Assembly: GCF_040939455.1 (NCBI RefSeq)
Contig: NC_134120.1
Location: 55,381,001-55,445,000 of the forward strand
DNA: 64,000 bases
Direction: 5' to 3'
DNA from: Microcebus murinus
Lineage: Eukaryota > Chordata > Mammalia > Primates > Cheirogaleidae
The notes under the pieces are model-generated. The model searched no databases and was not told where the DNA came from. It saw only the letters and a program-made list of their open reading frames with translations. Below are positions 51,061 to 63,753 of this stretch, in pieces (the stretch's first letter is position 1; every line of letters starts with the position of its first letter). The translations under genes and the position numbers were made by a program.

Positions 51061-53441
51061 CTGAATACATCTTACTTCCCCAATATTTATTGAAAACATG
51101 TCTCTTTCACTGAATTGCTCAGAGAATTGCTCATAATCAAAGTCATAATTATAGAGCACTTATATTGTAAAGTTTAACATGTTTATGGAGAAGATGAGTA
51201 TACAGTACTTTGATATAATTTGTACTTGAAATTCATTTTTAAAATTTTTGCCAACCCTGAAAGAGATAACCTGTCCAAAGGTGAATACTATTGGTGATTC
51301 AAATAGGTTGAAATAATATTCAAGGTCTTTGTGCCTCTTAGACTTGTGATAATTTGGTAGCTAGATATGCTTAAGAGTATAGCTTTCATTTTGCTAATAC
51401 TTTGAGACCTTTCTGTGCTGCATGAATCAATCCAAAAAACAGCAAACAGAATGAACATTAGGTTCCATGTTCACCATTCCTAGCTTAATTGTTAAAAAAT
51501 AGAATAAGCCAATTACTTTTTAAATTTTTGCCTTGATCACTGTGGGTTGTCATTTTATTATGGCATTGGGAAGAGCAAAAATTCACAGAATTGAAAAGTG
51601 GGTAACTTTCCCCTTCATAGTTTAGCTCTATTAGTGACAAGAGATGCTCTCATCTGTGTTTTTATTTCCATATTTAACAATGAAAGTTACACTTGCCAAC
51701 TCTTATAAAGTTGTTCTGAGTAGGGTATGATGATGTTTGTAAAGTTCTCTGAACTGCTAGAAGAAAGGTACTAATAAATACCAAAGAACAAACCACTTAA
51801 ATAGTGCACTATTTGATGAGGGGCAGATGATTCAGGAAGACTCTGAGTCATTACTAATGCAATACCCTAAAATAGTAATAGGGGAATTAATCCCAAGATG
51901 TTTCATATATACTTAGAATACCAGATTTTTAAATTCTGATATATTTTAAGACTATACCCATATGATTTTTGAAGCAATATTGAGAAGAGAAAAACAGTTG
52001 ATTCCAATGATATATGATTTAAATGGGCATAGGTTGCTTAATGACATCTACTGGGAAACTAGAACACAAGCAGGTCAGGCTTCCCATTAAACCTCTGGTG
52101 AATGGGCAACCACTGTCCCATAAGAGTGTCTAGGAACTTTCTCTGATTACTATCCTGCTAATTGGCGGTTTGCACACTGGGCATTCCCAAATGCTTTCTG
52201 GTAAGAGAAGTATCCATCCAGCTATGGAGGGGCCAGTTCTGCCAGGGCCAGCTTGTCCATAGAAAAGAGGTCTTAGGCAGGCAAAGAATAAGAGTTTATG
52301 AGGGCTTTTAGGGTTATCAGTTCACAACTAAACATATGTGGGACACCATATTGTGGACTGTCAATCTCAACCTATTTAAAAAAAATAACTTTAAGCACCA
52401 CTTTAATAACATACAATATTTTTATTCTCCTTTAGTGATAATTGACATTTCAAAATAACTTTTGTGAGTAAAAAGAAATCAAAGGAAAGGTAAACTTAAG
52501 AATATGCTTGTCAAACTAAGCACTCCCACCCTCCCAGGTTCTTCGCTGCTGAGGATACATTCCTCTAGTGTGGCACAATCTTCTGTGAATGCTAGGTTAG
52601 CTATTCTGGAGAGCTATTCCTGGACGGGCTCTGATGCCTGGATTGCACATGAAAACCTAGACTTTGTGCCTATGCCTAGACTGTTTCATTTGTCTCTTTT
52701 ATTTTTTAGACAAATTGTGCTGCTCTATTGCAGTAGCATCAATGTGTCCTTTGTTTCGTGGTGCTTCTTAGGGATTTAAATTTAAGCAGTATCATAAAAT
52801 ACAATAAAGGGTTATTTACAGCACGTTTATTTGTTTCATTTGATGTTCCCTTCCCCAACTATCCTGGCAATCTGTTTAAGATTTGTCAGCAACTTTGCTG
52901 TAGGGATTGTTCTCATTTGGTTCAGTTTACTACAAGCTATCGTAAGTGATGTAGACGGAATTCGTTTCTAATATGTGAACATGACAACTGTTTCGGTTTG
53001 GGTCTATTATTAATCAAGACTGAAGAATAGATTGCAGCAACTGAATACAGTGCTGCAGATTTTGACCTTTTTTTCTAGCTTATAGGTGCCTTGTCAGATT
53101 TCCCCTACGACGCGACGCGTTTCCTTCTTAAACGAGGTGTGTTCCCTCATCTGATCTTGCATCACTCGAGAGAATTCAGGAAGCAGGAGAGGTTGGATTG
53201 GTATAAGACACAGGATTCAGCTCTACCAACAGAATTACAGAACAAACCGCCAAATCCCTGCCTGTTTTCCACAGCGTAGATTTTATATTTCTAACATGGG
53301 GACCTCAGGTCAGCCTTCAAAAGTATCGTTCCTTTATTAGCGCAAACCAGACATTCTCTCATAGCCAAATGATTGTCAGCAGACCCCACCCCACTGGCCT
53401 CCAACGGACCTCATTCTCGTTCCCGCCCACAAACAGCCGCT

Positions 53442-53460
53442 ACTACAGTTCCCAGCAAGC
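53442..53460 (+). promoter_or_regulatory. ZNF143/THAP11-type motif (ACTACA...CCCAGCA)
   Basis: ACTACAGTTCCCAGCAAGC matches the long ZNF143-associated motif (ACTACAaTTCCCAGnATGC, from memory) with a mismatch at the 3' end. Confidence 0.6.
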
Positions 53461-53514
53461 ACCGCGCGGGGCCGCAGAGGACCAGGCCCTCGGCGGAGGC
53501 CCCGCCCCCAAAGA

Positions 53515-53533
53515 GCATGCTGGGAGTTGTAGT
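53515..53533 (-). promoter_or_regulatory. ZNF143/THAP11-type motif, opposite strand
   Basis: The complement of 53533-53515 reads ACTACAACTCCCAGCATGC, a near-perfect match. It faces the motif at 53442-53460 with 54 bp between them. Confidence 0.75.
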
Positions 53534-53765
53534 GAGCAGGCGCTTCCCCACTACTTCCTTCCAGTAGGCACTCCTACTTGGAAGATGGTGATACACTGCC
53601 ATGGCAGCTTCTCTAGTCTCGCACTCGGAGCTCAGCGTGACAGAAGATTGACCTTTTTGCCCTGCGCTGCGCGCCGCGTCGGTCTCACAGCTTTGCTCCG
53701 CCCCTTGTCCACACCCGTTCTCTTGACAGCTGGGCTGTGCTTCGGAGCCGCGGCGAGGCCGAGAG

Positions 53766-53777
53766 TGCGCAGGCGCA
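53766..53777. promoter_or_regulatory. NRF1-type site
   Basis: TGCGCAGGCGCA, the common NRF1 binding form, about 120-180 bp before the presumed VAPA start. Confidence 0.7.
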
Positions 53778-53871
53778 CCAGCCCTGCGCCGCGCTAGGCA
53801 GGCCTGGAGGGCGGGACGAGCGCCAGGGGCTCCCGGCTGCCGGGGCGCGCACGTAGGCACGTAGAGGCCGT

Positions 53872-53877
53872 CACGTG
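53872..53877. promoter_or_regulatory. E-box CACGTG
   Basis: CACGTG within 'gccgtcacgtgggg', a USF/MYC/TFE-type context near the presumed start of transcription. Confidence 0.5.
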
Positions 53878-54123
53878 GGGCTCTGAGGATCGCAGTGCGC
53901 GTGGCCGCGGCGGCTGGTGTGGGGTTGAGTCAGTTGTGAGAGCGGGAGCTGCTGACCCAGCGGGCGGCCCACCGAGCCAGCGATACAGCGGCAGGTGTCG
54001 CGGCTCGGGAGACGCGAGCCTGGCCCCGTCCTAGAGCTCCGCAGAGCCGGCGCCGCCGTTGCCCCCGCCCCCAGCCAGCAAACCGCCGCCGCGGGCGCGC
54101 CCCCGCTCAGCGCTGTCTCTCCG

Positions 54124-54202
54124 ATGGCGTCCGCCGCCGGGGCCATGGCGAAGCACGAGCAGATCCTGGTCCTCGACCCGCCCACAGACCTCAAATTCAA
54201 AG
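54124..54202 (+). CDS. VAPA: VAPA, first coding exon
   Basis: VAPA (VAP-A, VAP33) is a tail-anchored ER protein whose N-terminal MSP domain binds FFAT motifs at membrane contact sites. Exon 1 encodes [18 protein letters not shown] then PPTDLKFK and one base of a Gly codon, followed by the donor GTAGGC at 54203. It differs from the human start ([13 protein letters not shown], from memory) by one residue. This is the beginning of the MSP beta-sandwich; the rest of the MSP domain, the coiled coil and the C-terminal membrane anchor are in later exons beyond the window. Two in-frame ATGs exist: 54124 (C at -3, weak) and 54145 (G at -3, strong), giving proteins that differ by seven residues. The frame runs on to 54795, but that extension is intron. 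Confidence 0.95.
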
Positions 54203-54486
54203 GTAGGCAGGACGAGGACACCTCCGGAGCGGGCTGGGGCGAGCGCTGGGCTCGAGGGCTGGCGGGCGGGCGGCGGGTGCTGCGGGCACGTCGGCGGCCC
54301 TCGCCCGAGGGAGCGTCCCCTCCCCCACGCCCGGCGCTTTCCATTTTCCGGCTGCTCCCTCGCCGCCTCCGCTCGGCCTGCCTGCCCTGCCCCTGGCTCC
54401 GGCCCGCGCCCGCCCGCCCGCGCCTGCCCGCGCCTCGGTGCGCGCGCCGGCCCGGGCGAGGCGAAGGGGAGCCGGGCCCTGGCGCC

Positions 54487-54498
54487 GCCGCCATCTTG
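54487..54498. promoter_or_regulatory. YY1-type motif in VAPA intron 1
   Basis: GCCGCCATCTTG, complement CAAGATGGCGGC, the classical YY1 site, 284 bp inside the intron and still within the CpG island. Confidence 0.6.
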
Positions 54499-57400
54499 CG
54501 GTCCCGCGGGGGCGCCTCCCGGGAGTCCGGCCCGCGGTCCCGCCCGCGCCGCTGTCCGCCGGCGCGCGTCCTTGGCCCCCGCGGGCCGACGGCGTGCCCA
54601 GGAGGGCGTGGGTGGGTGGTGACCGGGAGCTTGTGCTCCGGTCTGCTGCGGAGAGGGGGTCTGGAGGTGGCGCAAGCTTCGTCCGTCGCCCGCCCGCCAC
54701 TGTCAGCGCGGGGGGAGGCGAGGGCGCGGCGCGGCGGCCCCTGGACCCGGTTGCGAGTGAGAAGGAGCCCTCGGCCGCCCCCTGGCTCGGGGTAGAGCTG
54801 GGTGGAGCCGGCCCTCGGTCCCGGCGGAGGGTGTTGCTCCTTGCCTTCTCACCCAGGTTGTTGTTGGGCTGTCAGGTGCGGGGGGCGCGGAGAAGCCCGC
54901 GGAGTGTGGCTGTGACTTACCGGTTATGCTGGCAGAGCCCCGAGCGCGTGCGGGCGGGAGAGCTGTGCGTCAGCTCTGCACGGATAGTTGTAGGTCAATA
55001 GTAGTGGGTCTTCCTGTTTTTCTGATATGACATTTCAGTTTGCCATCGCGTACGGCTGTGTTTGCTCTAATGTATAGCCTTTTAGCTGTTTTGCTGAGGA
55101 GTCATCAGTGTTTGTGACTTTTGCCTTCACGTTTGTGGTTTCCCAACAAACCCTGAGAAGGCTGATAAGGTGTCACTTATACCTTGGAACTCCGTTGGTT
55201 TATTTTATAGCACTGCCTGTGGTAAATTTTTAGTCTGACTTGATGATTCTTGAGAAATCCCAGAGGTTGTTTGGTCCATTTGCTTTTCAGTATGTAGGTC
55301 ACTTTAGGGATGAAAGTTAAAACAATATGTGTTTATTTTTTTAGTATTTTATTAATTAAGGAATACTGAAAGAATGTGAAGATCCAGGTAGAAAGCAGGT
55401 TCATTGCTTTCTTTAGTTAAGTGTAAAGTGAATCCCCTTTTGGAATTCTGTGTCTTATATTTGAATTTCAGTATCTACAATAAGAACAGTTTCTGTGAGG
55501 TGCATAGCAATTCCCTTGCTAAAAGAAAACATTAAAACTTTTATTGTTGTGTAAGGTTGAGTCCCAAAGAAAAACTACATTGTTTTTCATAGGAAAGACT
55601 ATAGTTTTAGGAATTTAAAAAATATATTCTGGCATTATAAGAGTAATAGTTCATAGCTTCTTTGCAAGCACTTTAGTGCATTTACAAATTTCTTTGGAAA
55701 TATAAGTGATATGTTTGTTAGGTAAGGATTTGGTTTTAAGACAACTCTGAGAAATATTTTGAGGTGCAGTGACTGCATTTTATTGCATGGTTTATATGTG
55801 TTGCATTTTACATAGTTTGAGCCGGAAGGAACAACCTTTGAGAAATCATGAAATACCCTAACTCAAATAGCCATTCTCTTAAGTTGAAAAAATTAAATAT
55901 AAATCTTTATGACGTGTGGGTTTTTTTGAGTGTTTTGCTTTTTACTTTTTGACAGGCTGAGTTTACAGAGAAAATTGCTTCTACTGGATAGCCAGTAGAG
56001 GAAATTTTCATTAGCGACTTAGAGGCCTTTAAAACGAGTTTTACGCTGGGAAATGTCCACAGAGCTTGAAGGTTTCTCCCTAGGGAAGTTGAAATGTTGC
56101 CATAGTAAGAGAGTAATAGTGGAGAAGCCGGTTTTTATAAAAGAACCAAAAACCCTACACAGTGGCTTATCCATATGTTTCATTTATTTTGGATATTGAA
56201 GAATTATAGCTATGGTTGTAGAATAGGTTGTTCTTGTGTTTCCAGTGAATATAATGAAGAACTCTGAGACTAGTGAGGGAAACAGAAAAGGCATATAGAT
56301 GGTGTAATAGAGAAAACAATGTCTGTGGAAAGAAGCCCTTTCTCCACCCACCCCCCTCCAAAAAAAAAACAAAAAAACCTCCCCTTTAGGAAGCCTTGAA
56401 GGAAAAGACTTGTTTTCAATTTCAGGAGTGGTTTGGGCAAAGGGAGTAGTTAAGTAAATACACTGATTGAAAGAAAGCGTGCTACTTCAATGTCCAGTAT
56501 TTTGTTGTGTGCCTCTGTTTAAAGGTGAAGGTATGAAGGTGAGAAGGATGAATAGGAGGTGACATTTGGTGTTTGATTTCTTCCTCTTGAATGTCAGTTA
56601 ACTCTTTGAGTCAAAGGTAAATAAATAGTTTGCTTTCATGGAAACCTCTCTGTATGTTTAAATGCATAGCTCAACACTAAGGAGACTCATTTAGAATCTG
56701 CAGCCTATTTGTGCTTAGTTTGATGATATAAAAAAATCATTTAACTGACTTGTCCTAAGTCACCCCAAATTTTTAGTTTAAGTGAAGTTCTGTTAAATCA
56801 TAGTTTTGCAAAATTCTTTGTCATCTTCTAATAGGTTCATTTTAATTCTACATTTGACTAAGATGGTTTCTCCAGGAGTGACTCTTTTAATCGTTCTTGA
56901 GATTGGAATGGTTATTCTTTTATACACCCACAGCTTATATACATTTTATATACTACTTGATGAATTATTAGCACTTTGCACAATTTTGAAGGAGATAACC
57001 AGTTAGTATATTCTTCTATGTACCTCAATATTTGATTCAAAAAATTTACTGGTTTATATAGTTGTTAATATACAAAAGTGCTTTTATGATGTAATGGTTT
57101 TGAAATAGTTCTTTCCTTGTGTTAGTAAAGAAAAAGAGTTAGATACCTCTTTTTTTTTCAAATTCTGTTTAAACCCTGGCAGTAATTTGACCTAGATTTC
57201 AGATCTGAAATTTGGTGTTTTATATGATAAACTTTTTTTGTCCTTACAATTTTTACATTATAAAATTTCTTCCTTTGTGTTATACAACATTTTATTTTTC
57301 CTACCTTTTAGCAGTTTTGTAGGAAAGTTTGAAGAAAGTTAAGAAAATGCTAAAATAAATTCTGAATATATTCTTAACGATCAAGGAGAGAAGAAAGTAA

Positions 57401-59224
57401 ACCAAAATCAGTGTGTTGATTGAATGCGGCCCATGACAATAACAGATCAATAAAGGAAATTAAGCTCTCTGAGGGACCAAGGGACCTGTGGTGTCAGCAT
57501 CAGCTAGTGAATCTTTGAATGGCAGCACATCACTAAGTAGCAGCACAAGTGAGAGTATAGACTACTCCTGCTCTCTTGCTGGATATTTAGCACATTTTTG
57601 GTCTTTCCAGTCAGGTCTTCCTTTTTAACAGTGGCTGTACCAAACCCCTGGGTTAATACTCCTGACTCCCCTAAAGCATAAATGTCATCTTACTATTCCA
57701 TTCCTTAAAAATTTTCAGGTAGCTCTCAGTTGCTCAGAGGGTAAATATATTTTTAAAAAACAATTTTTACATATGGCATACAATCCTTTCCTTGGTGTGC
57801 TGCTTCCTCTCCTCTTGTAACACCTGTTCATCTGCACACATCCATACTTTCTTCCCTGAGAAAGAAAAATGCTTCTTTATATCCAAGGTTCCTCTGTTTT
57901 TGCTGGCTAAGGTAAAATCTCTCGTGACTCATACTTAGACCATGTTACATCAGATGTTTTTCCTCATGTTTTCAACCACTGGCTTCTTCCTTTTAACATA
58001 TAAATATACCAAAGTCTTTAATTTTATAAGCAAATAAGCAAACAAAATACTTCCTTGACCTTCAACTCCTACCGGTACATGTCCCTCCTGTCTTTTTATT
58101 TCTTTTGCATTCAAACTTCTTAGAAAAATAGTTTATATTCACTGTCTCTGTAGTTCTCATCTCCTTTTCACTCCTCAATCTGCTGTAGTCCTCTTTCCAT
58201 CCTCACTATTTACTTATTGCCAACTGCATTGATAATTTCTAATTTTATCTCACTTGATCACTTTTTGGCTGTTGACATTACTTGACAGTTCCTCTGTTTA
58301 AAAACTCAGTTTTTTTAACTTCATTGTCTTCTAATTTTCTTCCTTGCTCCCTTTATTGTCTCATTTATGGCCTTTTTCTTAAATGCTGATGTTTCTGGGA
58401 TTCTGATTTGGTTTCATTTTTATCTCTGTGTACTTTCTTTGTTCAGTCTCATTGTTTTTTCTTTCTTGCTCTCTCTCTGTTGTATTGTTACACACCCAAA
58501 GCTGTATTTTAATTCAGACTTGACAGTCAAGAACCACATGTTCTAACAATTTGTTGACTATTTGGATTCGAGTGTTCCACACACAGCTCAAACTCAGCAT
58601 ATCCCAAAATGGTTTTTTACCACCCAAGCCTACTTTTCTTCCCATACTTCTTATTTTTTAGTGACATTATGGTTACTCATACCAGAAACATTCTGCAAAT
58701 CATATTAAAATATGTTGCTGAGATTTCTCAAGTAGAGACAAAAAAAAGTTTCTCCTTTTGGGATAATCTCGACTCTATCCTCTTTAATTTATCTCTACTT
58801 ACAATTTCATTTATTTTTAAAACTCATTAAATTATGAGTCTATCTAATATACTTACATTAGATTTGAGTGTCTGCTATATGTCAGGTATGATGAATAAGT
58901 ATTGAAACTACATTTGTGAATAAAACACAATCCTTGTTTTCATGGGCAATTCTAATGGCAGAGATAAGGATGTAAGATAGGGGACTTTGATCTGGCTGTC
59001 ACAGTTGAACTAAGGTTCCAAGAATGAGTAGGTGTTATCCAGGTGAAGGAGAAAGGAAAGTTCATGTTAAAAGAGCCTGTGGCAGAAGAGGACATGAAAC
59101 AGTTACAAGACTGAAAGAGGTCAGTGTAGCAGTAGTGGAAATAGCTAAGATGAGTGTAGTGCTGGTTTGGTTATGTCACGTTAGGAGTTTGTTTTATCAC
59201 TAAGCCACTGAGAGATTGTGAGTG

Positions 59225-59262
59225 TATGTATGTATGTATGTATATTATGTGTGTGTGTAGGT
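59225..59262. repeat. (GTAT)n/(GT)n microsatellite
   Basis: 'gtatgtatgtatgtatgtat' followed by 'attatgtgtgtgtgta'. Short and mixed. Confidence 0.85.
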
Positions 59263-59578
59263 GCTGTGGGCATGGAGTGACATCACATTCGCATTAAAAA
59301 AAATCTGGTAGCATTGTAAAATAAGATTAGAGAGTAGAAAAATGAATGAGGCAGCTGCAGCAGTCCTGGCAAGCAGTGACCATTTGGCTGAGATGATGGT
59401 GTTGGAGGTGATGAACAGTTACAAGGTCAAATCAATGAGACTTGGTGGTCTATTAGATATGTGTACTGAGAGAATAGAGTATCATGGATGTCTCTGAGAC
59501 ATCTGCTTATTAAACTGGTGGAATGGTTGTCCTATTCATTGAGCTAAGAAACAGTAGATATCAAGATGAGGACCAAAT

Positions 59579-59661
59579 TTTTTTTTTTTTTTTTATTTCG
59601 GCATATTATGGGGGTACAGATTTTACGGTTTCAATAAATGCCCATTTCCCTCTCTCCCCCC
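59579..59661 (-). mobile_element. Ultra-short 5'-truncated L1 3' end, antisense
   Basis: Poly(T), then 'atttcggcatattatgggggtacag' and a C-rich stretch, which is the complement of the strepsirrhine L1 3' end as I know it. Only about 83 bp. Perfect duplication aggaccaaat at 59569-59578 and 59662-59671. Confidence 0.8.
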
Positions 59662-59859
59662 AGGACCAAATGTTTTATTTGGGGGTGTGTGGGAGAGGAG
59701 TAGGAGGAAGATCCTGATCTTCTTATGGTAGATATGGTTAGGTTCTTTCAAGATGTTAATGAGGAGGTGCCAAGTAGGCATTGGGTTATATGGGTGTGTT
59801 GGTCAAGGAGAGGTCTGGGCTTTGGATAAATTCCTTGTTTCAGGAGATTATCTTTGATC

Positions 59860-60425
59860 TTTTTTCCAGCAGTCAGCAGACTGGTCTCCTTTTGTTTAAT
59901 GTCATCTCTTCAGCCTGTCTTTCCCACTGCTACTGGAACTACCCTTTAAAAAAGGCAAATCTGATATTGTTTCCTTTGCTTAAAGAACCCAAAATGTTTT
60001 CCCATTATGTACTTGAGGTCCAAAATCCACTGTCATCTTCTCAACCTCAGAGCCTACCCTTTTCTACCCATAGCTTTGGCTGTATGAAACCATTTCCCCA
60101 AACACTCCACACCTTTGCACATGCTCTGCTAAGAATAGTGCCCTTTCTCATATCTGTCAGGCAGTCTCCAGAAGAATCACTTCTTACGAAGTATTTAATA
60201 GTCTACCTGCCCAAGTTGGTCACTGCCTTCTTCATATCACTTTTAAAGCTTGTGCTTATGTATAATAACAGTACTTATTACACATATAGTATTTATGCCT
60301 ACATATTTTTCTTTCCCAAACTTTGCTGTGAACTGCTTGAGGATATACCTGTTTCTTTTATCTTTGTATCCATAGTTATAAGATCTGGCATGATAGAATG
60401 ATTACTCAATAAATGTTAATTGAAT
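59860..60425 (+). mobile_element. L2 LINE 3' region, sense
   Basis: 'ctgctactggaactaccctttaaaaaaggc', 'cacacctttgcacatgctctgc', 'aactgcttgaggatatacctgtttc' and 'gatagaatgattactcaataaatgttaattgaa' follow the L2 3' end. The 206-codon open frame across it is chance. Confidence 0.7.
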
Positions 60426-62590
60426 TTAAAAAACTTAGATAACTTCTGTAATTTCCATTTTTTAGTCTTGGATTTCTTCTTCTTTGGATCTTTCATGTGC
60501 CTTTGGAGATAATTGTATTTTCAAAATTTTGTAGTTCATGAAAGGGGGTCGTAGAGTATTTTGTAAAGAGCTGACTAACCCCGTATGTACATTGTGTTAT
60601 CATTGTGTCATCTTTGTGCTTCACCTTTTTTTCGTTTGTAAAGTGAGAGGTAGGACTAGGTGGTTTTTTGGGTGTCCTGGCTCTAAAGGTTTGTGTGATA
60701 TTCATGACAATTGAGTATAAAAAGGAAATGCCATTTTTCTGTAAAGTGGAAAAATATATATAAAGAACTGAGAAAACCTGCCTGATTTAAGTTCTTCAAA
60801 GTTTGGCATTAGATTTCTAGACTTGTTTATCCTTTGTATCTGCTACTTTGTATTCTCACATCTCTCCATTCCCCCTCACCCCCAGTTACCTTTTGAATTT
60901 TCTTGAAGACCTTCTTTCACAATGCAGAGATGATCTGTGAAGAGAACCTGTTATTTTCTCATAGGCACTTCCTGGTCTCTCTGTTTCTTGTTTTTGTATC
61001 TTTCTTTGACCATTCAGTGATGTCTTATTTGTTTTTCAGAGATAGGACATAATGTAGGATGGATCTTACTGTCTTTCAATCATGAAAAAGTTATTTTGGA
61101 AGACAAATATAAGAGAGGACTGTTTTCAAATGCTTGTTTACTGGGTTTAACTGAAATGTGACTTAAATTACTCAAAACGTTTTAAATTTAGGAAAGCTTT
61201 CAAACATTCATAAAAACATAACATGAACCTCCATATGCCTTAATTTAATAAATTAAATTTAATGATTGTTAACATTTTATCATACTTATATATTTTTGTT
61301 TACCTCAGTATTTTTAAAAGAAATCCTAGTTAGCATAGCATATCATCCTTAGATGCTTGAGTTTGCATTTCTAAACCAGAAAAACAACATTTTCTTTGCA
61401 TAATCATGATACCATTATCACTTTATAAAACAACAGTAATTCTTTATTATCATCTAATATTTAGTCTATAGAAATTTCCTCACATGTACTCTTGTTTTTT
61501 AGTTTTTGTTTAGTTTGTAGCTTACCATGTATCTAAGTCTTCTTAATCTTAAAAAACAGTGCTTCCCCCTACCTTTTTTTTTTTTTTTCTAAATCGTGCC
61601 ATTGGCTTGTTGAAAAATCATGTCAGTTGTCCAGTAGAAAGTCCCGTATATCTGATGTGTATTTCCCGTAAACTTGGAGTTAGATTTAAGGGTTTCAGTA
61701 CTTTATGGTAAAAATACTTGATAGATGTATTGTGTCACATCAGATGTAGATGGTGTTTGGTTGCCCCACTTTTAGTGATATTAAGTTGATTGGTGGTGAC
61801 AGCCTTATCTTATTGAAAAGTTGCATAAGTCTGAGCTCATTTATGGTAATAAGTGGAGAAGAAAAAGTTGGAAAGAAAATAATGTTAGCAATCTTTAGCT
61901 CTACTTTAGGATTAGGAATTCTTTTAGTGTTTTTATTTTTCTGTGTTTTTCAAGATTTCTATAATGAATGTGTAGTGCTTTTATAATAAGAGAAAAAACT
62001 TAAAATAATTTGTTATTAACTTGATACCTTTGGGAGATTAGATCAAAGGTTTCATTTATCCCTGTTGTATTACTTTGTTTTTTCTTCATTATAATACAGT
62101 GTTTTTATACAATCTAAAGTCTTTTTCGTAATAAGGAAAGGATTATAAAGATAAATAGAAAACAAGTCTAATGTTTGTAACCAGTAACAGTTCACAAATC
62201 AAGATAACTTTAGCTGAAAGTAAATCTAATTTGTAACTACCCTCGCTATAACAGTTAAATCACAACTGTACGTAAATGTGTTAAGTTTCATTGAGCTCTT
62301 ATTGTTGGCATCAGTTGATGGTCTCTTGTGAGAAGTATGATAGATTTGTTTGGGGGTATTTGTTTCTCTGAGAATTATCCTTGCCCATAGACTATTTTAA
62401 AGATCCTAGGTAGATCTAAGCACTAGATAAGTTTATAGGGTCCTTCTTTCATCAGACAGTGCTGATTGGTTCATGTGGACCACTGGTCTAGATTATTTTT
62501 ATAAAGTGAAATATATATCACAGAATCTTAAAGTTGAACATGTTTTCAGTAATTATGAAGTCCAATCTTGTTTATGCAAGGACTTTTTTT

Positions 62591-63277
62591 TATTATAGAG
62601 AACAAAATCACACTTAAGTGTTTATTATAAAGATAGAAGGTATCTCAATGGCACAGGAAATCAAATACAGCTGGCCTCACAGGAAAAGCTGTTTATAGTC
62701 TAGACCAGGGGTCCTCAAACTTTTTAAACAGGGTGCCAGTTCACTGTCCCTCAGACTGTTGGAGGGCCATTGAAGAGTGTGGTGTACATTCCACATATGT
62801 GCACTGTGGGCCCGGGAGAAGTCGGCTGCTAAGCAGGACAGGCATCGGTGGCAAAAACACCTGGCGGGCCACATGTGGCTCGCAGCCTGTAGTTTGAGGA
62901 TGCCTGGTCTAGACCCAACACCAGCCAATGTGTATGCTAGTGACTGACCAGTCAAAATTTGGTGGTGGTTGTCTTGAAACACAACTTTAGTTAGGTGGTG
63001 ATAGGCCTTCTTAGATGTTTAAGGTCGTATAGACTTGTAGACAGACAGTGGCTGATTTGAGCCAGTGCAAGCAGAAGCAACCATTTGAGAGAAAAGAGGC
63101 AGAGAAAAAAGTATGCAAATATATCTTGTGATCCCAGGAATTAGTTTTTCTTGAATGTAGGCTCTTCTTATGAGGCCATATATTTCATGTATGAGTATAT
63201 ACTTCACTTCCTGTGCCATTGAAATTGCATAAATGTTTATAATAAACTCTTAAGTATGATTTTGTTCTTTATAATAC
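62591..63277. repeat. Long imperfect inverted repeat (arms about 100-120 bp)
   Basis: Left arm 62591-62690 and the complement of right arm 63159-63277 share 'agaacaaaatca.acttaag', 'gtttattataaa' and 'tcaatggcacaggaa' in the same order, and a weaker 'ggcctca' block further in. The loop (62691-63158) contains the hAT insertion. It could be a fold-back transposon or two facing copies of one repeat. Confidence 0.8.
62706..62906. mobile_element. hAT nonautonomous element, 201 bp, intact ends
   Basis: Left end 'caggggtcctcaaact' and the complement of the right end 'caggcatcctcaaact' form a 16-bp terminal inverted repeat with two mismatches. A perfect 8-bp duplication GTCTAGAC stands at 62698-62705 and 62907-62914, the size expected for hAT. 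No transposase. Confidence 0.92.
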
Positions 63278-63414
63278 AAAATTATTTGCTTAAATAAGAT
63301 TTTAGACTTTATAATTTCTGAAAACACATTTTACAGTATTCTATAACACATAATTTATAAAAACAGTCTAATGTCCTAAATGTTAATAGAAGAAACACCC
63401 ATAGACACTTTTTC

Positions 63415-63753
<339 letters not shown>

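Larger units (their letters stand above)
53440..54990. promoter_or_regulatory. VAPA: CpG island and VAPA promoter / first exon
   Basis: GC and CpG density rise sharply from about 53440 and fall after about 54990, in contrast to the AT-rich flanks. It spans the ACTACA-type motifs, GC boxes ('cccgccccc' near 53500, 'ctccgcccc' near 53695), the NRF1-like site, an E-box and VAPA exon 1. No TATA box is seen. The transcription start is probably within 53880-53960, just downstream of the E-box; this is inferred from motif placement. Confidence 0.85.

Noticed and set aside
54203..55001. Long Arg/Pro/Ala-rich frames on both strands around VAPA exon 1
   Set aside because: They read through the VAPA donor into GC-rich intron, or lie antisense in the CpG island; high GC removes stops.
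59781..60401. 206-codon plus-strand frame
   Set aside because: Lies within L2 sequence, hydrophobic chance translation, no family.
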